Shown: positions 26,428 through 38,780 of the stretch, one piece after another | How the letters are laid out: each line of letters opens with the position of its first letter | Numbering within the stretch: position 1 is the first letter of the stretch | NCBI GenBank assembly: GCA_024500155.1 | Contig: CM044879.1 | Coordinates: 19,669,572 to 19,733,571 of the forward strand | DNA: 64,000 nucleotides | Direction: 5' to 3' | DNA from: Chenopodium formosanum | Lineage: Eukaryota > Streptophyta > Magnoliopsida > Caryophyllales > Amaranthaceae | Notes under the pieces: model-generated | What the model was told of the DNA's origin: nothing | The model's database searches: none | Seen by the model: the letters and a program-made list of their open reading frames with translations, nothing else | Program-made: the position numbers and the translations under genes

Positions 26428-26500
26428 AATATGCAAGTATGTTTGTGAAATCATTAAGGAAGTCGTATCATTTTACAATCACCATGGTTTTCCCATATAA

Positions 26501-26610
26501 AATCGATACGGAAACCATAATAATACATATCCACACTATTTTTACACATTTATATAATTTGGAGAAATCGTATCATTTACAATCGCCACTAAATCCCAAA
26601 AATCGATACG
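26501..26610. repeat. Internal AATCGATACG motif pair
   Basis: AATCGATACG occurs at 26501-26510 and 26601-26610, its inverse CGTATCGATT at 26825-26834, and the variants AATCGATACT at 26941-26950 and AATCGCTACG at 26963-26972. They fit a family of subterminal repeats spread toward both ends of the element. Confidence 0.6.
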
Positions 26611-26665
26611 AAAAGCCTTTTTAACACTAGATATATAAATATTGTTTGACAAAGAATACATAAAA

Positions 26666-26754
26666 TATGTCATAGCTTATTGGTGAAACATTTGCTATAA
26701 GAGTTTGAGGTTGCATGTTCGAATCTTATAAAGATCATACCCATGTTTTTTTTT
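26666..26754 (+). other. Degenerate tRNA-like / Pol III promoter segment inside the transposon
   Basis: TAGCTTATTGG at 26673-26683 fits the Pol III A-box pattern TRGYNNANNNG. GTTCGAATC at 26717-26725 fits the B-box pattern GWTCRANNC. They are 33 bp apart, as in tRNA genes, and a run of nine T follows at 26746-26754, which could end Pol III transcription. Folded as a tRNA, however, the acceptor stem (26666-26672 with 26730-26736) forms only about three pairs and the T stem is weak. It is therefore not a working tRNA gene. It may be a relic of a tRNA or of a tRNA-derived SINE captured by the element. Confidence 0.5.
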
Positions 26755-26958
26755 GAAGAAAATGAGTTCAACATTAATAGCAATTGTAATTGCCACAATA
26801 ATCACCACGATTGGATGTATTTTTCGTATCGATTATTGAGGCCAACCCCAGCGATATTGAAAACCACTACTAAAGGCTAAGGCAACGGGGGATATTGTAT
26901 CGAATAACCATTTGTTGGGAAAGCTTTTTGTTGCACTTACAATCGATACTAAAGGTTA

Positions 26959-26994
26959 AAATAATCGCTACGAAAAGGTTATTTTCTTGTAGTG
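26959..26994 (-). repeat. Right terminal inverted repeat of the CACTA element
   Basis: This is the inverse counterpart of 26369-26404, ending TTTTCTTGTAGTG at 26994. It includes AATCGCTACG (26963-26972), the inverse of the left-end motif. Confidence 0.92.
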
Positions 26995-26997
26995 TAA
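26995..26997. repeat. Target site duplication, right (TAA)
   Basis: TAA directly follows the element end and matches 26366-26368. The satellite then resumes with TTCAGTTAAATG exactly in register. Confidence 0.9.
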
Positions 26998-29460
26998 TTC
27001 AGTTAAATGAAAGTCAAACACTTTCAACAAAGCTTTTAGAATCAAATTAAATCAAATACATTCAACAAAGCTAATTGAGTCAAATGAAAGTCAAACACTT
27101 TTAACATAGCTTTTAGAATCATCTGAAAGTCAAATACATTCAAACAAAGCTTTTTGAATCAAATGAAAGTCAATTGCATTTCACAATGCAAATTGAGTCA
27201 AATGAAAGTCAAACACATTCAACAAAGCTAATTGAGTCAAATGAAAGTCAAACACATTCAAACAAAGCTTTTTGAATCAAATGAAAGTTATTTGCATTCA
27301 ACAAAGTTAATTGAGTCAAATAAAAGTCAAACACATTCAAACAAAGGTTTTTGAATCAACTAAAAGTCAAACACATTCAACAAAGCTAATTGAATCAAAT
27401 GAAAGTCAAACACATTTCAATAAAGATTTTTAAATCAAATAAAAGTCAATTGCATTCCACAATGCTAATTGAGTCAAATGAAAGTCAAACACATTCAACA
27501 AAGCTAATTGAGTCAAATGAAAGTCAAACACATTCAAACAAAGCTTTTTGAATCAAATGAAAGTAAAATGCATTCAACAAAACTAATTGAGTTGAATGAA
27601 AGTCAAACACTTTCAACAAATCTAATTGAGTCAAATGAAAGTAAAACACATTCAAACAAAGCTTTTTGAATAAAATAAAAGTCAATTTCATTCCACAAAG
27701 CATTTTGAATCAAATGATAGTCAAATGCATTCAACAAAGCTAATTCAGTTAAATGAAAGTTAAACACTTTCAACAACGCTAATTGAGTCAAATGAAAGTC
27801 AAACACAGTGAAACAAAGCTTTATGAATCAAATGAAAATGAATTTCATTCCACAAAGCATTTTGAATCAAATGATAGTCAAATGCATTTAACAAAGCTAA
27901 TTTAGTTAAATAAAAGTCAAACACTTTCAATAAAGCTTTTAGAATCAAATGAAATCAAATACTTTCAAACAAAGCTTTTTTAATCAAATGAAAGTCAATT
28001 GCATTCGACAATGCTAATTGAGTCAAATGAAAGTCAAATACATTCAAAAAAACCAGTTGAGTCAAATGAAAGTCAAATACATTCAAACAAAGTTTTTTGA
28101 ATCAAATGAAAGTCAATTTTATTCCACAATGCTAATTGAGTCAAATGAAAGTCAAACACATTCAACAAAGTTAACTAAGTCAAATGAAAGTCAAACCCAT
28201 TCAAACAAAGCTTTTTAAATCAAATGAAAGTCTAATGCATTCAACAAAGCCAATTGAGTCAAATGAAAGTCAAAATCTTTCAATAAAGCTTTTAGAATCA
28301 AATGAAAGTCAATTGCATTCCACAATGCTAATTAGTCAAATGAAAATCAAACACATTCAACAAAGCTAACTGAGTCAAATGAAAGTGAAACACATTCAAA
28401 CAAAGCTTTTTGAATCAAATGAAAGTCAAACGCATTCAACAAAGCTAATAGAGTTAAATGAAAGTCAAACACTTTCAACAAAGCTTTTAGAATCAAACGA
28501 AAGTCAAATACATTCAACCAAAGCTTTTTGAATCAAATGAAAGTCAATTGCATTCCACAATGCTAATTGAGTCAAATGAAAGTCAAACACATTCAACAAA
28601 GCTAATTGAGTCAAATGAAAGACAAACACATTCAAACAAAGCTTTTTGAATCAAATGAAAGTCAAATGCATTCTACAAAGCTAACTGAGTCAAATGAAAG
28701 TCAAACACATTCAACAAAGCTTTAAGAATCAAATGAAAGTCTTGAATCAAATAAAAGTCAATTGCATTCCACAATGCTAATTGAGTCAAATGAAAGTCGG
28801 ACACATTCAAACAAAGCTTTTTGAATCAAATGAAAGTCAAATGCATTCAACAGAGCTAATTGAGTCAAATGAAAGTCAAACACTTTCAACAAAGCTTTTA
28901 GAATCAAAAGAAAGTCATATACATTCAAACAAAGCTTTTTGAATAAAATAAAAGTCAATTGCATTCCACAATGCTAATTGAGTCAAATGAAAGTCAAACA
29001 CATTCAAACAAAGCTCTTTGAATCAAATGAAAGTCAAATGCATTCAACAAAGCTAATTGAGTCAAATGAAAGTAAAACACTTTCAACAAAGCTTTTAGAA
29101 TCAAATGAAAGTCAATTGCATTCCACAATGCTAATTAGGTCAAATGAAAGTCAAACACATTCAACAAAGCTAATTGAGTCAAATGAAAGTAAAACACTTT
29201 CAACAAAGCTTTTTGAATCAAATGAAAGTCAATTGCATTCCACAATGCTAATTAGGTCAAATGAAAGTCAAACACATTCAACAAAGCTAATTGAGTCAAA
29301 TGAAAGTCAAACACATTCAAACAAAGCTTTTTGAATCAAATGAAAGTCAAATGCATTAAACAAAACCAATTGAGTTAAATGAGAGTCAAACACTTTCAAA
29401 TCAAGCTTTTTGAATCAAAAGATAGTCTATTGCATTCAACAAAGCTAATTGAGTCAAATG

Positions 29461-32400
29461 AAAGTCAAATACATTCAAACAAAGCTTTTTGAATGAAATG
29501 AAAGTCAATTCCATTCCATAATGCAAATTGAGTCAAATGAAAGTCAAACACATTCAACAAAGCTAATTGAGACAAATGAAAGTCAAACACATTCAAACAA
29601 AGCTTTCTTAATCAAATGAAAGTCAAATGCATTCAACAAAGCTAATTGAGTCAAATGAAAGTCAACTACATTCAAACAAAGCTTTTTAAATCAATTGAAA
29701 GTAAAATGCATTTAACAAAGTTAATTGAGTCAAATAAAAGACAAACACATTCAACCAAAGGTTTTTGAATCAAATGAATGTCGAATGCATTCATTAAAGC
29801 TAATAGAGTCAAATAAAAGTCAAACACTTTCAAACAAAGATTTTTGAATCGAATGAAAGTCAATGAATTCGACAAAGCTAATTGGGTCAAATGAAAGTCA
29901 AACACTATCAACATAGCTTTTAGAATCATATGAAATTCAAATACACTCAAACAAAGCTTTTTGAATCAAATGAAAGTCAATTGCATTCCACAATGCTAAT
30001 TAAGTCAAATTAAAGTCAAACACGTTCAACAAAGCTAATTGAGTCAAATGAAAGTCGAACACATTCAAACAAATCTTTTTGAATCAAATGAAAGTCAAAT
30101 GCATTCAACAAAGCTAATTGAGTTAAATGAAAGTCAAACACTTTCAACAAAGCTTTTAGAATCAAATGAAAGTCAAATACATTCAAACAAAGCTTTTTGA
30201 ATCAAATGAAAGTCAATTGCATTCCACAATGCTAATTAAGTCAAATGAAAGTCAAACACATTCAATAAAGCTAATTGAGTTAAATGAATGTTAAACAATT
30301 TCAACCAAAGTTTTTAGAATCAAATGAAAGTCAAATACATTCAAGCAAGGCTTTTTATATTAAATGAAAGTCAATTGCATTCCGCAATACTAATTGAGTC
30401 AAATGAAAGTCAAACACATTCCACAATGCTAATTGACTCAAATGAAAGTCAAACACATTCAACAAAGCTAATTGAGTCAAATGAAAGTCAAACACATTCA
30501 AACAAAGCTTTTTGAATCAAATAAAAGTCAATTGCATTCAACAATGTTAATTGAGTCAAATGAAAGTCAAACACATTCAAACAAAGCTTTTTGAATCAAA
30601 TGAAAGTCAATTGCATTAAACAAAGCTAATTGAGTCAATTGAAAGTCAAACACATTCACATAAAAGTTTTTGAATGAAAAAAAAGTCAAATGTATTCATC
30701 AAAGCTAATTGAGTCAAATGAAAGTCAAACACATTCAAACAAAAGCTTTTTGAATCAAATGAAAGTCAAATGCATGCAACAAAGCTAATTGAGTCAAATG
30801 AAAGTCAAACACATTTAAACAAAGCTTTTTGAATCAATTGAAAGTAAAATTAATTCAACAAAGCTAATTGAGTCAAATGAAAGTCAAACACATTCAAACA
30901 AAGCTTTTTGAATCAAATGAAAGTCAATTACATTCAACAAAGCTAATTGAGTCAAATGATAGTCAATTCCATTCCACAATGCTAATTGACTCAAATGAAA
31001 GTCAAACACATTCGACAAAGCTAATTGAGTCAAATGAAAGTCAAACACATTCATATAAAGCTTTTTGAATCAAATGAAAGTCAATTGCATTCCACAATGC
31101 TAATTGAGTCAAATGAAAGTCAAACACATTCAAACAAAGCTTTTTGAATCAAATGAAAGTCAAATGCATTCAACAAAACTAATTGAGTTAAATGAAAGTC
31201 AAAACCTTTCAACAAAGCTAATTGAGTCAAATGAAAGTCAAACACATTCAAACAAAGCTTTTTGAATCAAATGAAAGTGAATTTCATTCCACAAAGCATT
31301 TTTGAATAAAATAAAAGTCAATTGCATTTCACAATGCAAATTGAGTCAAATGAAAGTCAAACAAATTCAACAAAGCTAATTAGGTCAAATGAAAGTCAAA
31401 CACATTCAAACAAAGATTTTTCAATCACATGAAAGTCAAACGCATTTAACAAAGCTAATTGAGTTAAAAGAAAGTCAAACACTTTCAACAAATCTTTTAG
31501 AATCACATGAAAGTCAAATACATTCAACCAAAGCTTTTTGAATCGAATGAAAGTCAATTGCATTCCACAATGCTAATTGAGTCAAATGAAAGTCAAACAC
31601 ATTCAACAAAGCTAATTGAGTCAAATGAAAGACAAACACATTCAAACAATGCTTTTTGAATCAAATGAAAGTCAAACACATTCAAAAAAGCTTATTGAGT
31701 CAAATGAAAGTGAAACACATTCAAACAAAGCTTTTTGATTCAAATGAAAGTCAAATGCATTCAACAGAGCTACTTGAGTCAAATGAAAGTCAAATACTTT
31801 CAACATAGCTTTTAGAATCATGTTAAAGTCAAATACATTCAAACAAAGCTTTTTAGATCAAATGAAAGTGAGTTGCATTCCAAAATGCTAATTGAGTCAA
31901 ATGAAAGTCAAACACATTCAACAAAGCTAATTGAGTCAAATGAAAGTCAAACAGATTCAAACAAAGATTTTTGAATCAAATGAAAGTGAAATGCATTCAA
32001 CAAAGCTAATTGAGTCTAATGAAAGTTAAACACTTTCAACAAACCTTTTAGAATCAAATGAAAGTCAAAATACATTCAAACAAAGCTTTTTGAATCAAAT
32101 GAAAGTCAAAAGCATTCAACAAATCTAATTGAGTCAAATGAAAGTCAAACACATTCAAACAAAGATTTTTGAATCAAATGAAAGTCAAATACATTCAAAC
32201 AAAGCTTTTTGAATCAAATGAAAGTCAATTCCATTCCATAATGCAAATTGAGTCAAATGAAAGTCAAACACATTCAACAAAGCTAACTGAGTCAAATGAA
32301 AGTCAAACAAATTCAAACAAAGCTTTCTTAATCAAATGAAAGTCAAATGCATTCAACAAAGCTAATTGAGTCAAATGAAAGTCAAACACATTCAAACAAA

Positions 32401-33000
32401 GCTTTTTAACTCAATTGAAAGACAAATGCATTTAACAAAGATAATTGAGTCAAATGAAAGTCAAACACATTCAACCAAAGGTTTTTGAATCAAATGAAAG
32501 TCAAATGCATTCGTTAAAGCTAATAGAGTAAAATAAAAGTCAAACACTTTCAAACAAATCTTTTTGAATCAAATGAAAGTCAAATGAATTCAACAAAGCT
32601 AATTGGGTCAAATGAAAGTCAGACACTATCAACATAGCTTTTAGAATCATATGAAATTCAAATACACTCAAACAAAGCTTTATGAATCAAATTAAAGTCA
32701 ACTGCATTCTACAATGCTAATTAAGTCAAATTAAAGTAAAACACATTCAACAAAGCTAATTGAGTCAAATGAAAGTCAAACACATTCAAACAAATCTTTT
32801 TGAATCAAATTAAAGTCAAATGCATTCAACAAAGCTAATTGAGTTAAATGAAAGTCAAACACTTTCAACAAAGCTTTTAGAATCAAATGAAAGTCAAATA
32901 CATTCAAACAAAGCTTTTTGAATCAAATTAAAGTCAATTGCATTCCACAATGCTAGTTGAGTCAAATGAAAGTCAAACTCATTCAACAAAGCTAATTGAG
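29461..33000 (-). repeat. Segmental duplication with 2,720-bp offset
   Basis: About 29461-30290 recurs at about 32181-33000. Shared rare variants are CCATTCCATAATGCAAATTG (29511 and 32231), AAAGCTTTCTTAATC, ACACTATCAACATAGC followed by ATATGAAATTCAAATACACT, and an unusual GGGTCAAATG. The second copy has scattered substitutions, so it is older or less homogenised than the 548-bp duplication. Confidence 0.75.
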
Positions 33001-34859
33001 TCAAATGAAAGACAAACACATTCAAACAAAGCTTTTTGAATCAAATGATACTCAAATGCATTCAACAAAGCTAATTGAGACGAATGAAAGTCAAACACAT
33101 TCAAATAAAGCTTTTTCAATCAAATGAAAGTCAAATTATTCAACAAAGCTATTTGAGTCAAATGAAAGTCAAACACATTCAAACAATGGTTTTTGAATCA
33201 AATAAAAGTCAAATGCATTCATTAAAGCTAATAGAGTAAAATGAAAGTTAAACACCTTTAAACAAAGCTTTTTGAATCAAATAAATGTCAAATGAATTTA
33301 ACAAAGCTAATAGAGTCAAATGAAAGCCAAACACATTTAAACAAAGATTTTTGAACCAAATGTAAGTCAAATACATTCAAACAAAGCTTTTTGAATCAAA
33401 TGAAAGTTAATTCCATTCCATAATGCAAATTGAGTCAAATGAAAGTCAAAGACATTCAACAAAGCTAATTGAGTCAAATGAAAGTCAAACACATTTAAAC
33501 AAAGCTTTTGGAATCAAATGAAAGTCAAATGCATTCAACAAAGCTAATTGAGTTAAATGAATGTCAAACAATTTCAACAAATGTTTTAAGAATCAAATGA
33601 AAGTCAAATACATTCAAGCAAGGCTTTTTGTATTAAATGAAAGTCAATTGCATTCCACAATGCTAATTGAGTCAAATGAAAGTCCAACACATTCAACAAA
33701 GCTAATTGAGTCAAATGAAAGTAAAACACATTCAAACAATAGTTTTTGAATCAAATAAAAGTCAATTGCATTCAACAATGTTGATTGAGTCAAATGAATG
33801 TCAAACACATTCAAACAAAGCTTTTTGAATCAAGTGAAAGTCAAATGCATTCATTAAAGCTAATAGAGTCAAATGAAAGTTTAGCACATTCAAACAAAGC
33901 TTTTTGAATAAAATGAAAGTCAAATACATTCAACAAATCTAATTGAGTCAAATGAAAGTCAAACACATTCAAACTATGATTTTTAAATCAATTGAAAGTC
34001 AATTGCATTTAACAAAGTTAATTGAGTCAATTGAAAGTCAAACACATTCAAAAAAAGGTTTTTGAATCAAATGAAAGTCAAATGCATTCATTAAAGCTTA
34101 TAGAGTCAAATGAAAGTCAAACAATTTCAAATAAAGCTTTTTGAATCAAATGGATGTAAAATGAATTCAACAAAGCTAATTGAGTCATATGAAAGTCAAA
34201 CACTATCAACCTAGCTTTTAGAATCATACGTTAGTCAAACACATTCAAACAAAGCTTTTTGAATCAAATGAAAGTCAAATGCATTCAACAAAGCTAATTG
34301 AGTCAAATGAAAGTTAAACACATTCAAACAAAGATTTTTAAATCAAATGAAAGTCGCATTCAACAAAGTTAATTGAGTCAAATAAAAGTCAATCAAATTC
34401 AAACATAGCTTTTTGAATCAAATTAATGTCAAATGCATTCATTAAAGCTAATAGAGTCAATTGAAAGTTAAACACATTCAAACAAAGCTTTTTGAATCAA
34501 ATTAAAGTCTAATGCATTCAACACAGCTAATTGAGTCAAATGAAAGTCAAACACTTTCAACAAAGCTTTTACAATCAAATGAAAGAAAAAACATTCAAAC
34601 AAAGCTTTTGGAATCAAATGAAAGTCAATTGCATTAAACAAGGCTAATTGAGTCAAATGAAAGTCAAACACATTCAAACAAAGCTTTTTGAATCAAATGA
34701 AAGTCAAATTCATTCATTAAAGCTAATAGATTCAAATGAAAGTTAAACACATTCAAACAAAGCTTGTAGAATCAAATGAAAGTCTAATGCATTCAACAAA
34801 GCTAATTGAGTCAAATGAAAGTCAAACACTTTGAACCAAGCTTTTAGAATCAAATTAAA

Positions 34860-37800
34860 GTAAAAAACATTCAAACAAAGCTTTTGGAATCAAATGAAAG
34901 TCAATTGCATTCCACAATAATAATTGATAAAATGAATGTCAAACACATTCAACAAATCTAATTAAGTCAAATGAAAGTCAAACACATTCAAACATAGCTT
35001 TTTGAATCAAATAAAAGTCAAATGCATTCAACGAAGCTAATTGAGTCAAATGAAAGTGAAACACATTCAAATAAAGCTTTTTGAATCAAATGAAAGTCAA
35101 ATGCATTCCATAATACTATTGAGTCAAATTAAAGTCAAACACATTCAACAAAGCTAATTGAGTCAAATGAATGTCAAACACATTCAAACATAGCTTTTTA
35201 AATCAAATGAAAGTCAAATGCATACAACAAAGCTAATAGAGTCAAATGAAAGTTAAACACATTCAAACAAAGCTTTTTGAATCAAATGAAAGTCTAATGC
35301 ATTCAACAAAGCTAATTAAGTCAAATGAAAGTCAAACACTTTGAACAAAGGTTTTAGAATCAAATGAAAGTAAAAAACATTCAAACAAATCTTTTTGAAT
35401 CAAATAAAAGTCAATTGCATTAAACAAGGCTAATTGAGTCAAATGAATGTCAAACACATTCAAACAAAGATTTTTGAATCAAATGAAAGTCAAATTCATT
35501 GATTAAAGCTAATAGAGTCAAATGAAAGTTAAACACATTCAAACAAAGCTTTTTGAATCAAATGAAAGTCTAATGCATTCAACAAAGCAATTGAGTCAAA
35601 TTAAATTTAAACACTTTCGACAAAGCTTTTAGAATCAAATGAAAGTAAAAAACATTCAAACAAAGCTTTTGGAATCAAATGTAAGTCAATTGCATTCCAC
35701 AATAATAATTGATTAAATGAATGTCAAACACATTCAACAAATTTAATTCAGTCAAATGAAAGTCAAACACATTCAAACATAGCTTTTTGAATCAAATGAA
35801 AGTCATATGTATTCAACAAATTGCTAATTGAGTCAAATGAAAATGAAACACATTCAAACAAAGCTTTTTGAATCAAATGAAAGTCAATTGCATTCCACAA
35901 TGCTAATTGAGTCAAATTAAAGTCAAACACATTCAACAAAGCTAATTGAGTCAAATGAAAGTCAAACACATTCAAACATAGCTTTTTAAATCAAATGAAA
36001 GTCAAATGCATTCAACAAAGCTAATTGAGTCAAATGAAAGTCAAACACTTTCAACAAAGCTTTTAGAATCAAATGAAAGAAAAAACATTCAAACAAAGCT
36101 TTTGGAATCACATGAAAGTCAAACACATTCAAACAAAGCTTTTTGAAGCAAATGAAAGTTAAATGCATTCAACAAAGCTAATTGAGTCATATGAAAGTTA
36201 AACACATTCAAACAAGGATTTTTGAATCAAATGAAAGTTTAATGCATTCAACAAAGCTAATTGAGTCAAATGAAAGTCAAACACTTTCAACAAAGGTTTT
36301 AGAATCAAATGAAAGTAAAAAACATTCAAACAAATCTTTTTGAATCAAATGAAAGTCAATTGCATTAAACAAGGCTAATTGAGTCAAATGAATGTCTAAC
36401 ACATTCAAACAAAGCTTTTTGAATCAAATGAAAGTCAAATTCATTCAATAAAGCTAATAGAGTCAAATGAAAGTTAAACACATTCAAACAAAGCTTTTAA
36501 AATCAAATGAAAGTCTAATGCATTCAACAAAGCTAATTTAGTCAAATGAAATTCAAACACTTTCAACAAAGCTTTTAGAATCAAATGAAAGTAAAAAACA
36601 TTCAAACAAAGCTTTTGGAATCAAATGAAAGTGAATTGCATTCCACAATAATAATTGATTAAATGAATGTCAAACACATTCAACAAATCTAATTGAGTCA
36701 AATGAAAGTCAAACACATTCAAACATAGCTTTTTGAATCAAATGAAAGTCATATGCATTCAACAAAGCTAATTAAGTCAAATGAAAGTGAAACACTTTCA
36801 AACAAAGCTTTTTGAATCAAATGAAAGTCAATTGCATTCCACAATGCTAATTAAGTCAAATTAAAGTCAAACACTTTCAACAAAGCTAATTGAGTCAAAT
36901 GAAAGTCAAACACATTCAAACATAGCTTTTTAAATCAAATGAAAGTCAAATGCATTCAACAAAGCTAATTGAGTCAAATGAAAGTCAAACACATTCAAAC
37001 AAAGCTTTTTGAATCAAATGAAAGTCAATTGCATTCAACAAAGCTAATTAAGTCAAATGAAAGTCAAACACTTTCAACAAAGCTTTTAGAATCAAATTAA
37101 AGTTAAATACAGTCAAACAAAGCTTTTTGAATCAATTGAAAGTTAATTACATTCCACAATGTTAATTGAGTCAAATGAAAGTCAAGCGCATTCAAACAAA
37201 GGTTTTTGAATCAAATGAAAGTCAAATGCATTCATAAAAACTAATTGAGTCAAATGAAAGCCAAACACATTCAAACAAAGCTTTTTAAATCAAATGAAAG
37301 TCAAATGCATTCAACAAAGCTAATTGATTTAAATGAAAGTCAAACACTATTAACATAACTTTTAGAATCATACATAAGTCAAACACATTCAAACAAAGCT
37401 TTTTGAATCAAATGAAAGTTAAATGCATTCAACAAACCTAATTGAGTCATATGAAAGTTAAACACATTCAAACACTTTCATTTTTGAATCAAATGAAAGT
37501 TTAACGTATTCAACAAAGCTAATTGAGTCAAATGAAAGTCAATTGCATTAAACAAGGCTAATTGAGTCAAATGAATGTCAAACACATTCAAACAAAGCTT
37601 TTTGAATCAAATGAAAGTCAAATTCATTCAATAAAGCTAATAGAATCAAATGAAAGTTAAACACATTCAAACAAAGCTTTTTGAATCAAATGAAAGTCTA
37701 ATGTATTCAACAAAGCTAATTGAGTCAAATGAAATTCAAACACTTTCAACAAAGCTTTTAGAATCAAATGAAAGTAAAAAACATTCAAACAAAGCTTTTG

Positions 37801-38780
37801 GAATCAAATGAAAGTCAATTGCATTCCACAATATTAATTGATTAAATGAATGTCAAACACATTCAACAAATCTAATTGAGTCAAATGAATGTCAAACACA
37901 TTCAAACAAAGCTTTTTGAATCAAATGAAAGTCAAATTCATTCAATAAAGCTAATAGAGTCAAATGAAAGTTAAACACATTCAAACAAAGCTTTTTGAAT
38001 CAAATGAAAGTCTAATGTATTCAACAAAGCTAATTGAGTCAAATGAAATTCAAACACTTTCAACAAAGCTTTTAGAATCAAATGAAAGTAAAAAACATTC
38101 AAACAAAGCTTTTGGAATCAAATGAAAGTCAATTGCATTCCACAATATTAATTGATTAAATGAATGTCAAACACATTCAACAAATCTAATTGAGTCAAAT
38201 GAAAGTCAAACACATTCAAACATATCTTTTTGAATCAAATGAAAGTCATATGCATTCAACAAATCTAATTGAGTCAAATGAAAGTGAAACACATTCAAAC
38301 AAAGCTTTTTGAATCAATTGAAAGTTTAATGCATTCAACAAAGCTAATTAAGTCAAATGAAAGTCAAACACTTTCAACAAAGGTTTTAGAATCAAATGAA
38401 AGTAAAAACATTCAAACAAATATTTTTGAATCAAATGAAAGTCAATTGCATTAAACAAGGCTAATTGAGTCAAATGAATGTCAAACACATTCAAACAAAG
38501 CTTTTTGAATCAAATGAAAGTCAAATTCATTCAATAAAGCTAATAGAGTCAAATGAAAGTTAAACACATTCAAACAAAGCTTTATGAATCAAATGAAAGT
38601 CTAATGCATTCAACAAAGCTAATTGAGTCAAATGAAATTCAAACACTTTCAACAAAGCTTTTAGAATTAAATGAAAGTAAAAAACATTCAAACAAAGCAT
38701 TTGGAATCAAATGAAAGTCAATTGCATTCCACAATAATAATTGATTAAATGAATGTCAAACACATTCAACAAATCTAATT
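34860..38780 (-). repeat. Locally amplified variant family
   Basis: A two-part signature recurs about six times: GTAAAAAACATTCAAAC, then CTTTTGGAATC followed by CCACAATAATAATTGATTAA (ATATTAATTG in two copies). Copies are near 34860-34960, 35645-35750, 36590-36690, 37770-37870, 38084-38185 and 38670-38770. One monomer lacks its usual GAGTC and is shortened, which makes the family easy to follow. Spacings vary (about 780, 945, 1185, 314 and 591 bp), so this is a mosaic, not a regular higher-order repeat. Confidence 0.7.
37563..38190 (-). repeat. 314-bp tandem duplication (8 monomers)
   Basis: 37563-37876 and 37877-38190 are nearly identical adjacent copies, both with TCAAATGAATGTCAAACAC at the start and ACAATATTAATTGATTAAAT near the end. 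The one difference I noticed is TAGAATCAAA (first copy) against TAGAGTCAAA (second copy). The high identity suggests a recent unequal exchange. Confidence 0.88.

Larger units (their letters stand above)
26369..26994. mobile_element. Non-autonomous CACTA (En/Spm-type) transposon, 626 bp
   Basis: The element begins CACTACAAGAAAA and ends with its inverse, TTTTCTTGTAGTG, flanked by the 3-bp duplication TAA. The terminal inverted repeats extend to 36 bp with five mismatches. The CACTA terminus and 3-bp duplication are diagnostic of the plant CACTA superfamily. At 626 bp it has no room for a TNP2-type transposase and none is seen; the longest frame (26382-26624, 80 codons) resembles no transposase I know. 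Mobility would therefore need a transposase supplied from elsewhere. Its base composition and lack of 39-bp periodicity contrast sharply with the surrounding satellite. It sits in a duplicated satellite block whose sister copies lack it. Confidence 0.93.

Noticed and set aside
26382..26624. 80-codon frame inside the CACTA element
   Set aside because: It overlaps the terminal and subterminal repeat region, shows no transposase motif that I recognise, and is of a length expected by chance in AT-rich DNA.
26505..26630. A second nested transposon at the AATCGATACG repeats
   Set aside because: The motifs recur in both orientations toward both ends, as expected for CACTA subterminal repeats, and no internal target duplication or second set of termini is visible.
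26666..26736. Functional tRNA gene
   Set aside because: The A and B boxes fit, but the acceptor stem forms only about three of seven pairs and the T stem is weak. Recorded as a degenerate tRNA-like segment instead.
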